Positions 62,937-64,000 of a stretch of 64,000 bases of DNA are shown here, one piece after another. Where the stretch lies: positions 1 through 64,000 of the forward strand of contig NZ_JBQKGJ010000009.1 in assembly GCF_052118845.1 (NCBI RefSeq). The letters run 5' to 3'. Source of the stretch: Bilifractor sp002394235. GTDB taxonomy: Bacteria; Bacillota; Clostridia; Lachnospirales; Lachnospiraceae. Made by a program: the position numbers and the translations under genes. The number at the start of each line of letters is the position of its first letter. The stretch's first letter is position 1. The notes beneath the pieces were generated by a model. That model made no database searches. It saw nothing but the letters and a program-made list of their open reading frames with translations, and was not told where the DNA came from.

Positions 62937-63149
62937 TTATGCTACAAACAGAATCATCAGACCCAGTACAAAACCGTAAATAGCGGTTGCCTCTGCAAGT
63001 GCGGATCCGAGAAGAAGGTTTCTCATGATTTTGTTGTCAGCTTCCGGCTGCTTTGCGATAGCGTCTGTTGCATGTCCGGTTGCGATACCGATTCCAAGTC
63101 CTGCGCCGATACAAGCGAGTGCTGCAATTCCTGCTCCAAGTGCTGTCAT
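62937..63149 (-). CDS. atpE: ATP synthase c subunit
   Basis: This 70-aa hairpin proteolipid forms the rotor ring. Helix 1 has IGAGLGIGIATG, the polar loop is AKQPEA, and the ion-binding Glu53 is in GSALAEATAIYG. At the positions that in sodium-type rings hold Gln and Ser there are Ile20 and Ala54, which favours proton coupling; the Thr and Tyr are kept. The start at 63149 has AGGAGG upstream. The longer frame to 63215 has no such site. Confidence 0.96.
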   Translation of the reverse strand: MTALGAGIAALACIGAGLGIGIATGHATDAIAKQPEADNKIMRNLLLGSALAEATAIYGFVLGLMILFVA

Positions 63150-63345
63150 TTTTTCTTTCCTCCTGTAATCTTCCGGCATAAGACCGGAAATTCTTCTCAA
63201 TACTCCCCGGAGCATCCCGGGAATTCATACACGGATTCTATCCGTAAAAATAATGGATTGAACGTTGACTTTAAATAATTGACTATGTAAATGATTGTGA
63301 CCAGTGAATACATCTGACCGCGATCTGCGTTCTCGCCGGAACAGC

Positions 63346-64000
63346 TTACGCGGCAACGGCAACAGCTTTCTTTTTTCTCTTTCTGGTCTTTTTCTTCTTC
63401 GGTTCTTCCGGAGTGATTTCTGCCGCCTCAGCGATAAACAGTGAGGTAAGGAATACGAATACGTATGCCTGAATCATTCCATCGAAGATATCAAAGTAGA
63501 AACTGAAGATAAGTGGAACTCCTACCGGAATCAGATTTTCGATCAATGTCATGATGACATAGGATCCGAGTACGTTACCAAAAAGTCGCATGCAAAGTGA
63601 AAGCGGACGGATAAATACCTCCAGGATATTAATCGGTGTAACAATTCCGACCGGCTGTGTGAAACTCTTCAGCCATCCCAGAACGCCCTTCCGCTTAATA
63701 CCTGCCGCCTCAATCAGCACAATGCTCATTATGGCAAGTGCAGCCGTCACATCCAGATCCTTCGTCGGAGGCTTCATTCCAAGAAGTCCTATAATGTTGG
63801 AAAGACCGATAAACATGATGACCGTCATCAGATATTCCGCATACTCTCCCGCGTCGGGACCGAGCATACCCTTGATCGTCTTCTCCAGCCAGGTTACAAA
63901 TGCTTCAACCGCAACCTGTCTCTTCCCCGGGTTCCGAACTTTCATTCCATGAGTCAGCCAGAGTGCAAGTGCTAAAAGAATACCCATGACGATCCAGGAA
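63346..64000 (-). CDS. atpB: ATP synthase a subunit, partial at the right edge
   Basis: The C-terminal portion of subunit a is present. The key Arg is in FIRPLSLCMRLFGNVLGSYV. Further blocks are LEKTIKGMLGPDAGEYAEYL and FDGMIQAYVFVFLTSLFIAEA. The frame runs in without a stop to base 64000 (SWIVMGILLALALWL), so the gene starts outside the window; the ATG at 63987 lies inside a predicted helix. The C-terminal tail is very basic (EEPKKKKTRKRKKK), which is unusual. Confidence 0.95.
   Translation of the reverse strand, partial: SWIVMGILLALALWLTHGMKVRNPGKRQVAVEAFVTWLEKTIKGMLGPDAGEYAEYLMTVIMFIGLSNIIGLLGMKPPTKDLDVTAALAIMSIVLIEAAGIKRKGVLGWLKSFTQPVGIVTPINILEVFIRPLSLCMRLFGNVLGSYVIMTLIENLIPVGVPLIFSFYFDIFDGMIQAYVFVFLTSLFIAEAAEITPEEPKKKKTRKRKKKAVAVAA

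Overview
The window looks like a chromosomal segment of a mid-GC Clostridia bacterium, most likely Lachnospiraceae (Bacillota). This rests on MutS2, NrdR, YqeG, EF-P, two-subunit iron-sulfur L-serine dehydratase, Firmicutes-type GalT, VanW-family and DHHW-family surface proteins, a DUF5688-type protein and a tandem glycine riboswitch before a sodium:alanine/glycine symporter. No phage, CRISPR array or intact insertion sequence is visible. The only clear mobile-element trace is a truncated IS1182-like transposase.

Layout. 0.3-5 kb (+): mutS2, then an OmpR-type response regulator and histidine kinase. 5-13.5 kb (-): trmL-like methyltransferase, AIR-synthase-like protein, VanW protein, sugar kinase, tRNA-Gly, nitroreductase, RlmD-type methyltransferase and an ArsP_2-like permease. 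13.7-16.8 kb (+): an MBOAT acyltransferase and DHHW partner, a probable surface-polysaccharide acetylation pair. 16.9-36 kb (-): sdaAB/sdaAA, metA (predicted acetyl-CoA dependent), ligA, a RluF-type pseudouridine synthase, tRNA-Arg, efp, yqeG-gltA, an AlaA-like aminotransferase, nrdR, uppP and carAB. 37.8-48.3 kb (-): tRNA-Leu, a flavin reductase, then a galactoside block (galT, GH36 alpha-galactosidase, GPH-type permease, MurG/MGDG-like glycosyltransferase, TetR and LacI regulators). 48.6-57.3 kb: sirtuin, PrsW, an AGCS symporter under the glycine riboswitch, a small GNAT, an XRE regulator (+), an NSS transporter and malQ. 57.4-64 kb (-): the F1Fo ATP synthase operon atpB-E-F-A-G-D-C, with atpB running off the right edge.

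The most notable gene is in the ATP synthase operon. No separate atpH (delta) lies between atpF and atpA. Instead AtpA carries about 95 extra N-terminal residues that read like the C-terminal domain of the delta subunit.

Two dispersed repeat families fill many gaps. One is a 99-bp two-hairpin element in three near-identical copies, one of them inside the atp operon between atpE and atpF. The other is a mosaic repeat whose largest copies flank tRNA genes. Several gaps also hold short tandem arrays, including a 29-bp array that reiterates a ribosome-binding-site/start-codon unit just before the DHHW gene.
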